From: Mycetocola lacteus
Lineage (GTDB): Bacteria > Actinomycetota > Actinomycetes > Actinomycetales > Microbacteriaceae
Direction of reading: 5' to 3'
Length of the DNA: 64,000 nt
NCBI RefSeq assembly: GCF_003667575.1
Contig: NZ_RCUY01000005.1
Location: 558,001 to 622,000 of the forward strand
How positions within the stretch are numbered: position 1 is the stretch's first letter; each line of letters begins with the position of its first letter. A program made the position numbers and the translations under genes. Positions 16,553-25,828 of this stretch are shown here, one piece after another. The notes under the pieces were generated by a model. The model worked only from the letters and a program-made list of their open reading frames with translations, did not search any database and was not told the DNA's origin.

Positions 16553-16942
16553 CTAGCGTCCGCGACGGGCTTCTTCCTGGATGTCCGGCACCTTGAGGGT
16601 GACCGCGGCACCGATCAGCACCAGCGGGAACAGCAGGGTCAGCGAGAAGATCAGATCCGTGGGTACCTCCACCGGCCAGGTGGGCAGCGGAACGATCGGG
16701 TTCACAAAGACCAGCAGCGGCACCAGCCCAATCAGCCACCAGGCTCGGCTGGCTCGGATCGAGTAGAACGCGACGATCGCGGTGAGAATACACACCACAA
16801 AACGCACGATGTAGTACAGATCCGAGTCCAGCAGCGCCACCGTGGCCATCATCACGATGGCTGCCAGCAGGCCCGGCGCGAGCGCCGGACGGGTGAAGGT
16901 GGGTTCGCGTTTGGAGCCGCGACCGTAGCGGTCAGAACTCAT
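16553..16942 (-). CDS. small four-helix membrane protein
   Basis: 129 residues with a basic N-terminus and about four hydrophobic segments (roughly 24-40, 45-62, 67-82, 95-115). The C-terminus is charged (PDIQEEARRGR). No catalytic motif is visible. It starts at 16942, overlapping the helicase stop by ATGA, so the two are co-transcribed and coupled. Small uncharacterised membrane proteins of this kind are common in Microbacteriaceae; function unknown. Confidence 0.75.
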   Translation of the reverse strand: MSSDRYGRGSKREPTFTRPALAPGLLAAIVMMATVALLDSDLYYIVRFVVCILTAIVAFYSIRASRAWWLIGLVPLLVFVNPIVPLPTWPVEVPTDLIFSLTLLFPLVLIGAAVTLKVPDIQEEARRGR

Positions 16943-19146
16943 TTTCCGCTCGCCACAATCGCGTCCCGCAGCACCGAGATCAGCGCGTTGAGCTGCACCG
17001 AGTCGCTGGATTCGATCGCCTGGTCACTGCCGTCGAGCGCGCGAGCCGCGAGGCCCTGCTTCGAATCGATCAGCTCGGCGATCTTCGAGTCGATGGTGTG
17101 CGCGGCGATGATCCGCCAGGCGGTGACCGGCTCGTCCTGACCGATGCGGTGAACGCGGTCGATCGCCTGGGTCTGCTCGGCCGCGGTCCAGGAGAGCTCG
17201 GCGAGCACCACGTTGGAGGCTGCCTGCAGGTTGACACCCACGCCGGCGGCGGTCAGCGAACACACGATCACCGAGACACCGGGGTCGTTGTTGAACGCGT
17301 CGATGGCTTCCTGACGCGCCTGGGTGCTCTGATCGCCTCGAATCGACACGGTGCGCAGGTCGCGTCCGGCCAGCACGCGCTCGGCGGTGTCCATGACGTC
17401 GATGTGCTTGGCGAAGAACACCACCTTGCCCACCGAGTGCGCGAGCTGCGCGGTGTAGTCGGCGGCCAGCTGAGCCTTCGCCTGACCGATCCGGCGCACC
17501 ATCGTGAAGACGTTTTCGCCCCCACCGGCGGCCTTGGACTCCTCCAGCTCACCCTGGGCAACCAGACGCATGATGTCGAGGTCGGGGCCGCTCGGGCGAC
17601 CGGCCCGGTCGGGACGGGCCTCGATGATGCGGTTGTACTTGGCCAGCAGGCGCTGACCCAGCTCGCGCTCGGCGTCGCGGATCGAACGTCCAGCCTCATC
17701 GTCGAGCTCAACCGGGATGTCGGCGATCATCTTCGAGGGCAGGTCGGCGGCCACGTCGATCTTCTTGCGGCGCACGATCCCCAGGTCGATGACCGCGTTC
17801 CGTGCCTCGGGGTAGAAGCCCGAGTCCGCCGGGGTCAAACCGTTTTCCTCAAGCTTGGCCATCAGCTCGGGACCGGGCTTGTCGCCGGTGGTCCAGCCCA
17901 GGAACTGCCAGATTGCGTTGAAGTCGGCCACGTCGTTGATCAGCGGGGTTCCGGTGAGCGCCATCAGCAGCGGCTTGCCGCCGGGGGTGTTGGCGCGAAT
18001 CCGACGGGCCAGGGAGAGCACATGCTGCGAGCGCTGCGAGTGCAGGTTCTTGATGAAGTGCGCCTCATCCACCACCATGCCGCGGAACCCGAGGGTGCTC
18101 AGCCAGGCCAGGTGACGGTCCAGGACCTCATAGTTGACGATGAAGATGTCGGCAAACGCGTCGATATCGCGGCCATCACCGTGGATCACGGTCGCGCGGC
18201 GACCGGGGGTCCAGCGTTCAACCTCGCGGGCCCAGTTCATCTTGACCACGTTGGGCACCACAACGAGCAGCGGGTACGCCTGGGCGACCGAGGCTGCCAG
18301 CAGCGACTGCGCGGTCTTGCCGAGACCCGGCTCATCGGCCAGCAGGATCGAACGCTGACCGCGCTTGACGGCCTCCACGAAGCGGGCCTGGTGCTTCATG
18401 ATCTCGCGTCCGGGCGGGGCCAGACGGTCGATCTTGGGAGCTTCCGGCAGCGGCATACACGCCGAGGCACCACCGGCACCGGTCTCAAACGACTTGTACA
18501 GCGGACCCATCAGTTCCCAGCTGTCCAGGCGTCCACGCGTGGACCGCTCGGCCGGAGCCGGGGTCAGGTTGGGGGCCAGGAACGGGTTGGAGCGCTGGCG
18601 CGCCTTCACCTGAATCGGCACGACCTGCTTCTGCGCGAGCTCGGCGGGGATGATCTGCTCGGGCTCGGGGGCCTGGGTCGTGATGATCAGCTCTTCGGGG
18701 CTGAGCTCAGCACCGGATTCCAGCAGCCAGTCGCGGCGCATCTTCTGGGCCACCGGGCTGGTGGCGGCGTCGGCCTCAAGCAGCGTGATCAGCGAGGTGT
18801 CTCGGGCGGCGGTCTTGGCCAGGATCGTGGCCACGCCATCGAGGCGCTTGAGCAGCTCGGTGCGCATGCTCTCGGACATCTCGGTGGATCCTTTAACCCG
18901 GGCGCGTTCCTCGCGCACCAGGAATGCGATGACCTGGAACTTCACCCGGTTGGTCGGGCCCACCTTACCCTTCTGGGCCTTCGCCTCGACCTCGCGCACC
19001 TTGCGGGCGAGGATCGGGATGATCGGGGCTTCCTCGTCGTGGCGCGAGACCTGATTGCGCGACGGCTTACGGGCTGCGGTTCCGCGTGCGCCCGCGGCGC
19101 GGTGTGCGGATCGGCCGGGTGAACGGCGCTGACCGGTGTTTGGCAT
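16939..19146 (-). CDS. SNF2-family DNA helicase/ATPase
   Basis: 735 residues. After a charged N-terminal region of about 240 residues comes a two-lobe SNF2 ATPase: Walker A DEPGLGKTAQS, DEAH box VVDEAHFIKN, motif III ALTGTPLIND, a C-lobe with VIVCSLTAAGVGVNLQAA, and motif VI QAIDRVHRIGQ. The form is closest to SMARCAL1-like DNA-annealing enzymes. The start has CAGGAGGAGC immediately upstream. It presumably remodels nucleic acids in repair. The neighbouring reverse transcriptase has its own terminator and opposite direction, so a shared function is not implied. Confidence 0.88.
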   Translation of the reverse strand: MPNTGQRRSPGRSAHRAAGARGTAARKPSRNQVSRHDEEAPIIPILARKVREVEAKAQKGKVGPTNRVKFQVIAFLVREERARVKGSTEMSESMRTELLKRLDGVATILAKTAARDTSLITLLEADAATSPVAQKMRRDWLLESGAELSPEELIITTQAPEPEQIIPAELAQKQVVPIQVKARQRSNPFLAPNLTPAPAERSTRGRLDSWELMGPLYKSFETGAGGASACMPLPEAPKIDRLAPPGREIMKHQARFVEAVKRGQRSILLADEPGLGKTAQSLLAASVAQAYPLLVVVPNVVKMNWAREVERWTPGRRATVIHGDGRDIDAFADIFIVNYEVLDRHLAWLSTLGFRGMVVDEAHFIKNLHSQRSQHVLSLARRIRANTPGGKPLLMALTGTPLINDVADFNAIWQFLGWTTGDKPGPELMAKLEENGLTPADSGFYPEARNAVIDLGIVRRKKIDVAADLPSKMIADIPVELDDEAGRSIRDAERELGQRLLAKYNRIIEARPDRAGRPSGPDLDIMRLVAQGELEESKAAGGGENVFTMVRRIGQAKAQLAADYTAQLAHSVGKVVFFAKHIDVMDTAERVLAGRDLRTVSIRGDQSTQARQEAIDAFNNDPGVSVIVCSLTAAGVGVNLQAASNVVLAELSWTAAEQTQAIDRVHRIGQDEPVTAWRIIAAHTIDSKIAELIDSKQGLAARALDGSDQAIESSDSVQLNALISVLRDAIVASGK

Positions 19147-19391
19147 GCTCCTCCTGAGCGCTCCAGTACCCGGGCAAATGCCGGGTCCGATACTGCGCCG
19201 GCCGGGTGCTTACTGCCTCGACTCGGGGTTCTCGCGGTGATAGACACCGGAACCGAAGCCGGATAAACGGCGGGCGCGGAAACATTCTACGATATTCACG
19301 CCCGCGTTTTCCTCCCCTTTTCGCGTGGCGCTTCGGTTTTACTGCGCAATATATCTCTCTGGGCGCCACTCGGCCGCACTATACTGCACCA
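19147..19391. promoter_or_regulatory. divergent promoter region, helicase / M20 peptidase
   Basis: 245 bp between divergent genes, locally AT-richer than the surroundings (for example GCAATATATCTCTC near 19348 and TACGATATTCACG near 19288). No defined operator was seen. An in-frame extension of the peptidase through this stretch lacks family character. Confidence 0.4.
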
Positions 19392-20744
19392 ATGAACCCT
19401 CGATTCGGTGACGCATCCCTGGACCGTTTTCGCGCGCTGCTGCGCATCCCCACGGTGGGCAGGCTGGATGAAACCCTGATCGACTGGGGCGCGTTTGATA
19501 CGTTTCTCAGCACGCTGGAGGAGCTGTATCCGCGGGTGTTCGGCACCCTCGAATGCGAGAAAATTGGCGGCTATTCGCTGCTGCTGCGCTGGCCCGGCAC
19601 CGCCTCCGAAAGCCCGACGGTGTTGATGGGTCACTACGATGTGGTCTCGGTCAACGTGGGCGAGAACGAACCCGAGTGGACCCATCCGCCCTTTGCCGCC
19701 GAGATTACCGGAACCGGCGAGGATCGGGTGCTGTGGGGTCGGGGCACGCTCGATGATAAGGGCGCGGTGGTCGCGATCCTCGAGGCTGTGGAGCACGCGA
19801 TCGAGTCGGGCTTTACCCCCGCACACGACCTCTATCTGAGCTTTGGGCACAACGAGGAAACCACCGGGGCCGGGGCGCGGGCCACGGTTGAGCTGCTGGA
19901 ATCCCGCGGAGTTGTGCCCGCGCTGGTGATCGACGAGGGTGGCGCGGTCATCGAGGACGTGCTGCCCGGATTGCAGGGACCGGCCGCGCTCGTGGGCACC
20001 ACCGAAAAGGGTCTGGCGACGATCACGCTGAGCGTCGCGCAGGTGGGCGGTCACGCGTCCACCCCGCCTCCGTTCCCGGCAACCGCCCGGCTGGCGCGGG
20101 CGATCACCCGGGTCAATCGGTCGCCCTTCCCCGGGCGACTCTCCCGCCCCGCCAAGGATCTGCTGCGCACACTGGGCCCGCGCTCGGCCGCGCTGCTGCC
20201 CTGGGTCGCCAAAAACGTCGATCTGTTGGCGCCCCTGCTGGCAAAGGTTCTGCCCCGGCTCGGGGCCGAAACTGCCGCGCTGGTGCGTACCACCACGGTC
20301 ACCACCCAACTTTCCGGAGCATCGGCGGCTAACGCGCTGCCCGAGCGGGCCACCGCGACCCTCAACGTTCGGATCGCGGTGGGGTCGAGCGTGGCGGCTA
20401 CGGTGCGCCGCCTCAGACGGATCATCAACGATCCCGAGGTTGAGCTGAGTGTGGCCGAATTCCACGATCCCTCCCCCGTCTCCCCCTCCTCCGGCCCCGG
20501 CTGGGAGCGGGTTGTGTCTGCTTTTGCCGTTGCCGTCCCGGATGCCACGGTCTCCCCGTACGTGATGCTCGGGGCCAGTGACTCCCGCTACTACGCCCGA
20601 ATCTCGCCCAGTGTCTATCGCACCACTCCGTTCCGAATGAGTGCCGATGAGCGCGCGGGACTGCACGCCGTCAACGAGCGAATCCGGGTATCCACCTGGC
20701 TTGAGGGCATCGAGTTTTATCGCAGCCTGGTGCTCAGCGCCTAG
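19392..20744 (+). CDS. M20-family dipeptidase/carboxypeptidase
   Basis: 450 residues from the ATG at 19392 (MNPRFGDASLDRF). Di-zinc ligands and catalytic residues are visible: His/Asp in MGHYDVVSVN, Asp in GRGTLDDKGA, the Glu pair in GHNEETTGAGA, and a late MLGASDSRYY. The dimerisation domain lies between, starting near GHASTPPPFPATARLARAI. Enzymes of this carboxypeptidase-S-like group hydrolyse peptides or N-acyl amino acids. No export signal is evident once the start is placed here. Substrate unknown. Confidence 0.88.
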   Translation: MNPRFGDASLDRFRALLRIPTVGRLDETLIDWGAFDTFLSTLEELYPRVFGTLECEKIGGYSLLLRWPGTASESPTVLMGHYDVVSVNVGENEPEWTHPPFAAEITGTGEDRVLWGRGTLDDKGAVVAILEAVEHAIESGFTPAHDLYLSFGHNEETTGAGARATVELLESRGVVPALVIDEGGAVIEDVLPGLQGPAALVGTTEKGLATITLSVAQVGGHASTPPPFPATARLARAITRVNRSPFPGRLSRPAKDLLRTLGPRSAALLPWVAKNVDLLAPLLAKVLPRLGAETAALVRTTTVTTQLSGASAANALPERATATLNVRIAVGSSVAATVRRLRRIINDPEVELSVAEFHDPSPVSPSSGPGWERVVSAFAVAVPDATVSPYVMLGASDSRYYARISPSVYRTTPFRMSADERAGLHAVNERIRVSTWLEGIEFYRSLVLSA

Positions 20745-20763
20745 CGTGTGCGCCTCCAGCGAA

Positions 20764-20790
20764 CCCGACGCGGCACCACGCCGTGTCGGG
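20764..20790 (+). terminator. hairpin after the M20 peptidase
   Basis: CCCGACGCGGC (20764-20774) pairs with GCCGTGTCGGG (20780-20790), 11 bp with one G-U pair. No T run. It lies between two genes on the same strand, so it may limit read-through. Confidence 0.45.
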
Positions 20791-20813
20791 ATGCGCGCCC
20801 ATAAACTGAGGGG

Positions 20814-21668
20814 GTGAATACCTCTGACATAGTTTCGGCCCGCCTCGGAGAAATTTTTCTTCCGGATGGCCGGGCCCTCGGCTTCGCCGAATATGGAACC
20901 CCCGATGGAACCCCGGTGTTGTTCATCCCGGGAGCGGCCAGTGGCCGCGCGATGAACTTTGGCGCCGAATTACTCAGCGAGCGGGCGATCCGGCTGATCT
21001 CGGTGGATCGTCCGGGTCTTGGATCCTCCGACCACGATCCCCACAAGACCCTGACCAGCGTGGCCGAGGACCTGCGCTACCTGCTGAGCGCGCTGGGCCT
21101 CGGCCGGATCCCGCTGATCGCCAACTCGCAGGGTGCGCCGTTTGCGCTGGCCCTGGCGGCGACCGGCGCGGTGTCCTCCCTCAACCTGGTGTCCCCCTCC
21201 GATGAGGTCGCACATCCGCTGATCACCGCCATGCTGCCCGAGGAGATGGTCACCCTGATCGACTCGGTCGGCCGCGAACCCGAAACCGTCCGCGCGCACT
21301 TTGCCCGCTTTACCCCCGAGCTGATGTGGGAATACGTCATGTCTGAGATTTCCGCGGCGGATGCCGAGGTCTACGGAGACGAGGAGTTCCGTGCGCTTTA
21401 CCGCCGAACCCTCACCGAGTCTTTTGCCGGCGGGGCCGACGGATACGCCGCCGACACCATCCTGGCGATGAGCCCGTGGCGGCTGCCGCTGGACCAGATC
21501 GACATCCCCGTGCACGTGTGGTTTGGCGACCGCGACGAGGTCCACTCGCCCGACCACGGCGACACCCTCACGCACCGCATCCCCGGTGCCCAGCGACACC
21601 TGGTGTCCGGGGCCGGCGGCTCGCTGCTGTGGTCGGAGCCGGGTCTGTTCCTGGGGTATCTGGATTAG
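20814..21668 (+). CDS. alpha/beta hydrolase
   Basis: 284 residues starting at a GTG. The nucleophile elbow reads ANSQGAPFA, with Ser in N-S-Q-G rather than the common G-x-S-x-G. The acid is in FGDRDEVHSP. Where the catalytic His normally follows (PGAGHS...) the sequence reads SGAGGSLLW, so the His position holds Gly. A His lies in DRDEVHSPDHGD and another in AQRHLV; either might serve, or the enzyme may be altered. Cytosolic, monocistronic; substrate unknown. Confidence 0.82.
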   Translation: MNTSDIVSARLGEIFLPDGRALGFAEYGTPDGTPVLFIPGAASGRAMNFGAELLSERAIRLISVDRPGLGSSDHDPHKTLTSVAEDLRYLLSALGLGRIPLIANSQGAPFALALAATGAVSSLNLVSPSDEVAHPLITAMLPEEMVTLIDSVGREPETVRAHFARFTPELMWEYVMSEISAADAEVYGDEEFRALYRRTLTESFAGGADGYAADTILAMSPWRLPLDQIDIPVHVWFGDRDEVHSPDHGDTLTHRIPGAQRHLVSGAGGSLLWSEPGLFLGYLD

Positions 21669-21692
21669 GACCGGCACCACACCGGTTAACGT

Positions 21693-21727
21693 CGATATCC
21701 CGGCACCAGGTGGGTGCCGGGATATCG
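21693..21727. terminator. bidirectional terminator
   Basis: A perfect 15-bp stem, CGATATCCCGGCACC and its complement (21693-21707 with 21713-21727), with a five-base loop, between convergent genes. Confidence 0.85.
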
Positions 21728-21744
21728 AAACTCGAGCGCAAAAA

Positions 21745-21963
21745 CTAGATCGCGACCACCGCGGCGGAATAGCCGGCGTTGGAGACCGCGGTTACGAGGG
21801 CACCCTGGTCGGTGTCTTCGGAGGCCAGCACGCGCGCGCGGCCGGAGGCGAGGTCGACCTCGGCGGTGACGCCATCCAGCGCCTCAAACTCGCGGAGGAT
21901 CTTGTTCACGCAGAACGAATTATGCATTCCGGTTATGGTCAGCAGGGTGGTCTTGAGTCCCAT
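21745..21963 (-). CDS. heavy-metal-associated-like ferredoxin-fold domain protein with altered metal motif
   Basis: 72 residues predicted as a beta-alpha-beta-beta-alpha-beta HMA fold. In copper chaperones the loop reads GMxCxxC; here it reads GMHNSFC, so the first Cys is Asn and only the second remains. The rest of the fold is typical (EVDLASGRARV, ALVTAVSNAGYSA). It may bind metal with His/Cys, or act without metal. Monocistronic; function uncertain. Confidence 0.75.
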   Translation of the reverse strand: MGLKTTLLTITGMHNSFCVNKILREFEALDGVTAEVDLASGRARVLASEDTDQGALVTAVSNAGYSAAVVAI

Positions 21964-22035
21964 GATGGTGTCCCTTCGTCAAGATCATCATAAACTCAAC
22001 AACCGTTATCCGGCAGGGTGTATTCCGAGGGTTTC

Positions 22036-22977
22036 CTATGGAGCCGGAACGTCCAGAATCTCACGCACGCGCACCACATCGTCATGCATCTGGGCAATCA
22101 GCGGATCGATACCCGCATAGGCAACCATCCCGCGCACCCGCTCCACGAAGCACACCTCAACCTCGCGGTCGTACAGGTCGATGTCCTGATCCAGCAGGAA
22201 CGCCTCCACCTGCTTTTGTGGCACGCCGTCAAAGGTCGGGTTGTTGCCCACCGAGATCGCCGCCGCATAGCGCTCGCCCTCGCTGGTCAGCCAGCCCGCA
22301 TACACGCCGTCGGCGGGAATGTAGCCGGTGGAATCGGGCGACAGGTTCGCGGTCGGGAAACCGAGTTCGCGACCGCGCTTGGCCCCGTGCACCACGGTCC
22401 CGCGCACGCTCGGATAGTGTCCCAGCAGATCGGCGGCGGCATCTACCCGGCCGTCGGCGAGCAGCTCACGGATCCAGGTCGACGAGGCACGACGACCCTC
22501 ACGCGGCATCACATCATCGATGGCGACAACCTCGAAGCCCTCGATTTTGCCCTGCTCGGTGAGCGAGGCTACGTCCCCCGCGCCGCGGTGTCCGTAGCGG
22601 AAATCATCCCCGGCGAGAACCACCTTGGCATCCAGGGTCGCGCACAGGATCGAACGCACAAACGACTCGGGCTCAAGCGCCGACAGCAGCCGATCAAAGG
22701 TCAGCACCAGCACCGCGTCGATTCCGGTTTCGGCCAGCAGATCCAGCTTCTGATCGATCCCCGTCAGGGCGGTGGGTGCCTGACCCGGGGCGATCACGTG
22801 CAGCGGGTGACGGTCGAAGGTAACCACCACCGAGCGCAGACCGCGCTCCTCGGCGATCCCGCGCAGGCCCGCGATCACGCCGCGGTGACCGGCGTGGACG
22901 CCGTCAAACTTACCGATGGTCACGGCACTCGGGCCAAAGTCCAGCGGGACCTCGGTCAGGTCGCGGAAAACCCTCAC
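22036..22977 (-). CDS. ribF: bifunctional riboflavin kinase/FAD synthetase
   Basis: 313 residues from a GTG at 22977 that overlaps the upstream stop (GTGA). The N-terminal nucleotidyltransferase has IGKFDGVHAGHRGVI and, near residue 160, the region DVMPREGRRASSTWIRELL. The C-terminal flavokinase shows GRELGFPTANLSPD (GFPTAN) and later ISVGNNPTFDG and FLLDQDIDLYDREV. It makes FMN and FAD in the cytosol. It lies downstream of truB as in the conserved infB-rbfA-truB-ribF order, but two membrane protein genes intervene. Confidence 0.95.
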   Translation of the reverse strand: MRVFRDLTEVPLDFGPSAVTIGKFDGVHAGHRGVIAGLRGIAEERGLRSVVVTFDRHPLHVIAPGQAPTALTGIDQKLDLLAETGIDAVLVLTFDRLLSALEPESFVRSILCATLDAKVVLAGDDFRYGHRGAGDVASLTEQGKIEGFEVVAIDDVMPREGRRASSTWIRELLADGRVDAAADLLGHYPSVRGTVVHGAKRGRELGFPTANLSPDSTGYIPADGVYAGWLTSEGERYAAAISVGNNPTFDGVPQKQVEAFLLDQDIDLYDREVEVCFVERVRGMVAYAGIDPLIAQMHDDVVRVREILDVPAP

Positions 22978-23429
22978 GCGCGCTTTCCCTTCTGCTTGGC
23001 CAGCCAGAACAGGCCGAGAGCGGGCAGGACCAGCGGCACATAACCGTAGCCGCTGCCAAAGTGAGACCACACGGTGTCGTGCGGGAACAGGGCCGGATCA
23101 AAAATCGAGAGGAGACCAATCACAATAACCCCAACCATTTCGAAGCCGATGGTAATCCAGGCGACCCTGCGCCAGGTCGTCCCGGGGACGATCAGCGCGA
23201 CCGTGGCGAGGATGTAGACCACCGCGGCGAGGGCCGAGAGGGTGTAGGCCAGTGGTGCCTGATCGAACTTGCCGATGATCTGGGTGACCGAACGCCCGGT
23301 CGCCGCCAGGGCGAGAATGCCGTAGATCGCCACGAGGACTCGGCCGACGCCGCTGATTCGCGGGGCGGCATCTCGCGTGGACGAAGTGGAGGCTGTGGGA
23401 TTCTGGGCGGCGGGATCGGTGCTGTTCAT
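22974..23429 (-). CDS. four-TM membrane protein upstream of ribF
   Basis: 151 residues from the ATG at 23429 (MNSTDPAAQNP). A Ser/Thr/Ala-rich cytoplasmic tail of about 28 residues precedes about four membrane segments; the end is lysine/arginine-rich (AKQKGKRA). It overlaps ribF by GTGA, so coupling is likely. No recognised catalytic motif; function unknown. Confidence 0.75.
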   Translation of the reverse strand: MNSTDPAAQNPTASTSSTRDAAPRISGVGRVLVAIYGILALAATGRSVTQIIGKFDQAPLAYTLSALAAVVYILATVALIVPGTTWRRVAWITIGFEMVGVIVIGLLSIFDPALFPHDTVWSHFGSGYGYVPLVLPALGLFWLAKQKGKRA

Positions 23430-23535
23430 GTCGAAGCCAATTCTATGCCCCTTCGTCCCACACTCCGGCAGTGGTCGGAGCGAGATGACAGGCGTTTCGC
23501 ACGCGGGCATGGTGAGAGGGGTGAAATCCTGCGGG

Positions 23536-23904
23536 TTAGGCGGCCACCGTGGTCCAGATGACCTCCATCCGGATGACCATCACCGAGACCGCAAGCAGCC
23601 CGACCCCGACGATGACCGTGGACCAGCGGGTGCGATCCAGCAGCCCCCAGAACACGGCGGCGGCGGGGATGATCAGCGCACAGATTAGGTAGGCATAAAA
23701 CTCGATCGGGTCGCCATAAATGTTGTTGCCGGTGGCCGGGGCGATGATCGCCACCACGAGCTGAACCAGCAGCAGGAGCTCCACCAGCGCGGCCGAACCG
23801 AGGCTCAGGTCGCTGGGTTTGCGGCCGATGAGGCCCAGCACCACACACAGGAGGCCCGCCAGGGCCGCGATCCCGGTAATGCCGTAGGTCAGCCAGGTGA
23901 TCAT
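23536..23904 (-). CDS. four-TM membrane protein downstream of truB
   Basis: 122 residues that are almost entirely hydrophobic, with about four membrane segments and the short polar loops IGRKPSDL, TGNNIYGDP and DRTRWST. Its start overlaps the truB stop by ATGA, so it is the next gene of the truB operon. No family recognised; possibly a small integral membrane protein conserved next to ribF in relatives. Confidence 0.75.
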   Translation of the reverse strand: MITWLTYGITGIAALAGLLCVVLGLIGRKPSDLSLGSAALVELLLLVQLVVAIIAPATGNNIYGDPIEFYAYLICALIIPAAAVFWGLLDRTRWSTVIVGVGLLAVSVMVIRMEVIWTTVAA

Positions 23905-24830
23905 GCCTGGGCCTCGGGGTTCTGCGGCGCTACCTGCGCCTCATCGGAGGGGAAGTTCACCAGCGACCGGGCACTGTTTTTGCCGGCCTGCACCAGGCCG
24001 ATCAGTGCACCATTCGGGGTCAGCGCGGCAATCGGGCCGGAAACGTCCGCGGGGAAGCCTTCGATCCCGATCTTCTTACCGTGGCCGAGGTCGATCGCGC
24101 GCTGGGCATCCAGGGTGACGTGCGGGAACAGGGTCTTGGCGGCGGCGGCCGAGAAGATCAGCCGGGCGGCGGGATCCAGGTCTTCGAGGGTTACCGCATC
24201 GGCCACCGAGAACGGTCCGATCCGGGTGCGACGCAGGGCGCTCAGGTGTCCCCCGATGCCCAGATCGTTGCCGAGGTCCCGAGCGAGGGCACGAATGTAG
24301 GTGCCCGAGGAGCACTCGACCCGGACATCCAGCTCGATCCGATCCGCCAGGCGACGGGTTTCCAGAACCTCGAAGGCCGAAATGGTGACCGGACGAGCCT
24401 TGAGCTCGACGGTCTCCCCCGAGCGCACCAGATCGTAGGCGCGCTTGCCATCCACCTTGATCGCCGACACCTGGGTGGGCACCTGCAGGATATCGCCGCG
24501 GAGCACCTCGATACCGGCGGCGATGGCCTCCTCGGTCACCGCGGACACAGCCTCGGGCGCCGCGGTTTCCACGGTGTCCCCCTCGGCGTCATCGGTGGTG
24601 GTGGAGGATCCCAGCACGATCGTGGCGTAGTACTCCTTGTCCAGGCCCACCACGTAGGTGAGCAGGCGTGTGGCCGAGTTGATACCGAGAATCAGCAGAC
24701 CGGTGGCCATCGGATCCAGGGTTCCGGCATGGCCCACCTTGCGGGTGCCCGCGAGACGACGGGTGCGCGCGACCACGTCGTGGCTGGTCATCCCGCCGGA
24801 CTTATCCACCAGCACAATGCCTGAACTCAC
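23901..24830 (-). CDS. truB: tRNA pseudouridine-55 synthase
   Basis: 309 residues from a GTG at 24830 with GAGGAG six bases upstream. The conserved start GIVLVDKSGGMTSHDVV and the catalytic Asp39 in GHAGTLDPMATG are present, with YATIVLGSSTTTDDAEG and the SSGTYIRALARDLG motif. It converts U55 of the tRNA T-loop to pseudouridine. It belongs by order and strand with infB and rbfA, which here lie more than 31 kb away. Confidence 0.96.
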   Translation of the reverse strand: MSSGIVLVDKSGGMTSHDVVARTRRLAGTRKVGHAGTLDPMATGLLILGINSATRLLTYVVGLDKEYYATIVLGSSTTTDDAEGDTVETAAPEAVSAVTEEAIAAGIEVLRGDILQVPTQVSAIKVDGKRAYDLVRSGETVELKARPVTISAFEVLETRRLADRIELDVRVECSSGTYIRALARDLGNDLGIGGHLSALRRTRIGPFSVADAVTLEDLDPAARLIFSAAAAKTLFPHVTLDAQRAIDLGHGKKIGIEGFPADVSGPIAALTPNGALIGLVQAGKNSARSLVNFPSDEAQVAPQNPEAQA

Positions 24831-24938
24831 CAAAATCTCCTCGCCACACCGCCGTATAAAACCAGCCTCCATCCTCCCATATTCATCGGCGGGTCCCCGA
24901 TTCACCTCGACCCGCGCCGCCCGGCTACGCTGGAAACG

Positions 24939-25811
24939 ATGAACACCACCGACATTCCCCAGGCGCTGATCGACTGGTTCGCCCGCGAGGGCCGCGCCCT
25001 CCCCTGGCGCGAAGATGATTTCCCCGCCTGGGGCACCCTGGTGTCAGAGTTTATGCTGCAGCAAACCCCGGTGGCCCGGGTCATTCCACGCCTGGCCGAG
25101 TGGCTGGAGCGCTGGCCGACCCCCGCCGACCTGGCGGCGTCCCCCTCCGGGGAAGCGGTGCGTGCCTGGGCCAACCTCGGCTATCCGCGCCGGGCACTGT
25201 GGCTGCACCGGGCCGCCGTGCAGATAACCGAGCAGCACGGCGGAATCGTGCCGCGGGACGTCCCCACCCTGCTCGCGCTGACCGGCGTGGGCGACTATAC
25301 GGCACGCGCGGTTGCCGTCTTTGCCTACGGGGACCGCCATCCGGTGATCGACACCAACGGTCGCCGGGTCATCGCACGCGCGATCCACGCCCAGGCCGAA
25401 CCCGGCCCGCCCCGCGCCGCCGCGGACCTGGCCGATATGGCCGCGCTGCTGCCCGAGGATCGCGAGGCCGCCCGTGCCTTTAACGTGGCCATTATGGAGC
25501 TGGGACAGGTTGTCTGTACGGCGCGTTCGCCGCGGTGCGACGTGTGTCCGATCCGGGACGCGTGCGCCTGGGTCCAGGCAGGCTCGCCCGAATACTTCGG
25601 CCCCACCAAGGCCGTGCAGAAGACCTATGCGGGCAGCGATCGGCAGGTGCGCGGGCTGATTCTGCGTGAGCTTCGGGCCGCACATTTGCCGGTCACCGAT
25701 GCCGAAATTATCGGGCTCTGGGAGGACCGGATCCAGCTGGATCGGGCCCTCGCCGGGCTCCTCGCCGACGGGCTGGCGGTGGAGTCCCAGGGCGGATACG
25801 TCCTGCCCTAA
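24939..25811 (+). CDS. A/G-specific adenine glycosylase (MutY family)
   Basis: 290 residues. The N-terminal helix-hairpin-helix glycosylase contains catalytic Glu37 in SEFMLQQTPVARV, the HhH/GVGDYTARAV element and Asp in VIDTNGRRVIAR. A [4Fe-4S] loop has Cys193-x6-Cys200-x2-Cys203-x5-Cys209. It removes adenine mispaired with 8-oxoguanine. The protein is shorter than E. coli MutY, and the C-terminal NUDIX-like 8-oxoG domain is reduced to a compact region, as is common in actinobacteria. Divergent from truB. Confidence 0.92.
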   Translation: MNTTDIPQALIDWFAREGRALPWREDDFPAWGTLVSEFMLQQTPVARVIPRLAEWLERWPTPADLAASPSGEAVRAWANLGYPRRALWLHRAAVQITEQHGGIVPRDVPTLLALTGVGDYTARAVAVFAYGDRHPVIDTNGRRVIARAIHAQAEPGPPRAAADLADMAALLPEDREAARAFNVAIMELGQVVCTARSPRCDVCPIRDACAWVQAGSPEYFGPTKAVQKTYAGSDRQVRGLILRELRAAHLPVTDAEIIGLWEDRIQLDRALAGLLADGLAVESQGGYVLP

Positions 25812-25828
25812 CCCGCTAAACTGGGCGC

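Noticed and set aside
17098-19122. 674-codon open frame antisense to the SNF2 helicase
   Set aside because: No domain and shadow-like composition; the opposite strand has all helicase motifs.
24831-24905. Longer start for TruB at 24905
   Set aside because: The family begins at GIVLVDKSGG; GTG at 24830 has GAGGAG at ideal spacing.
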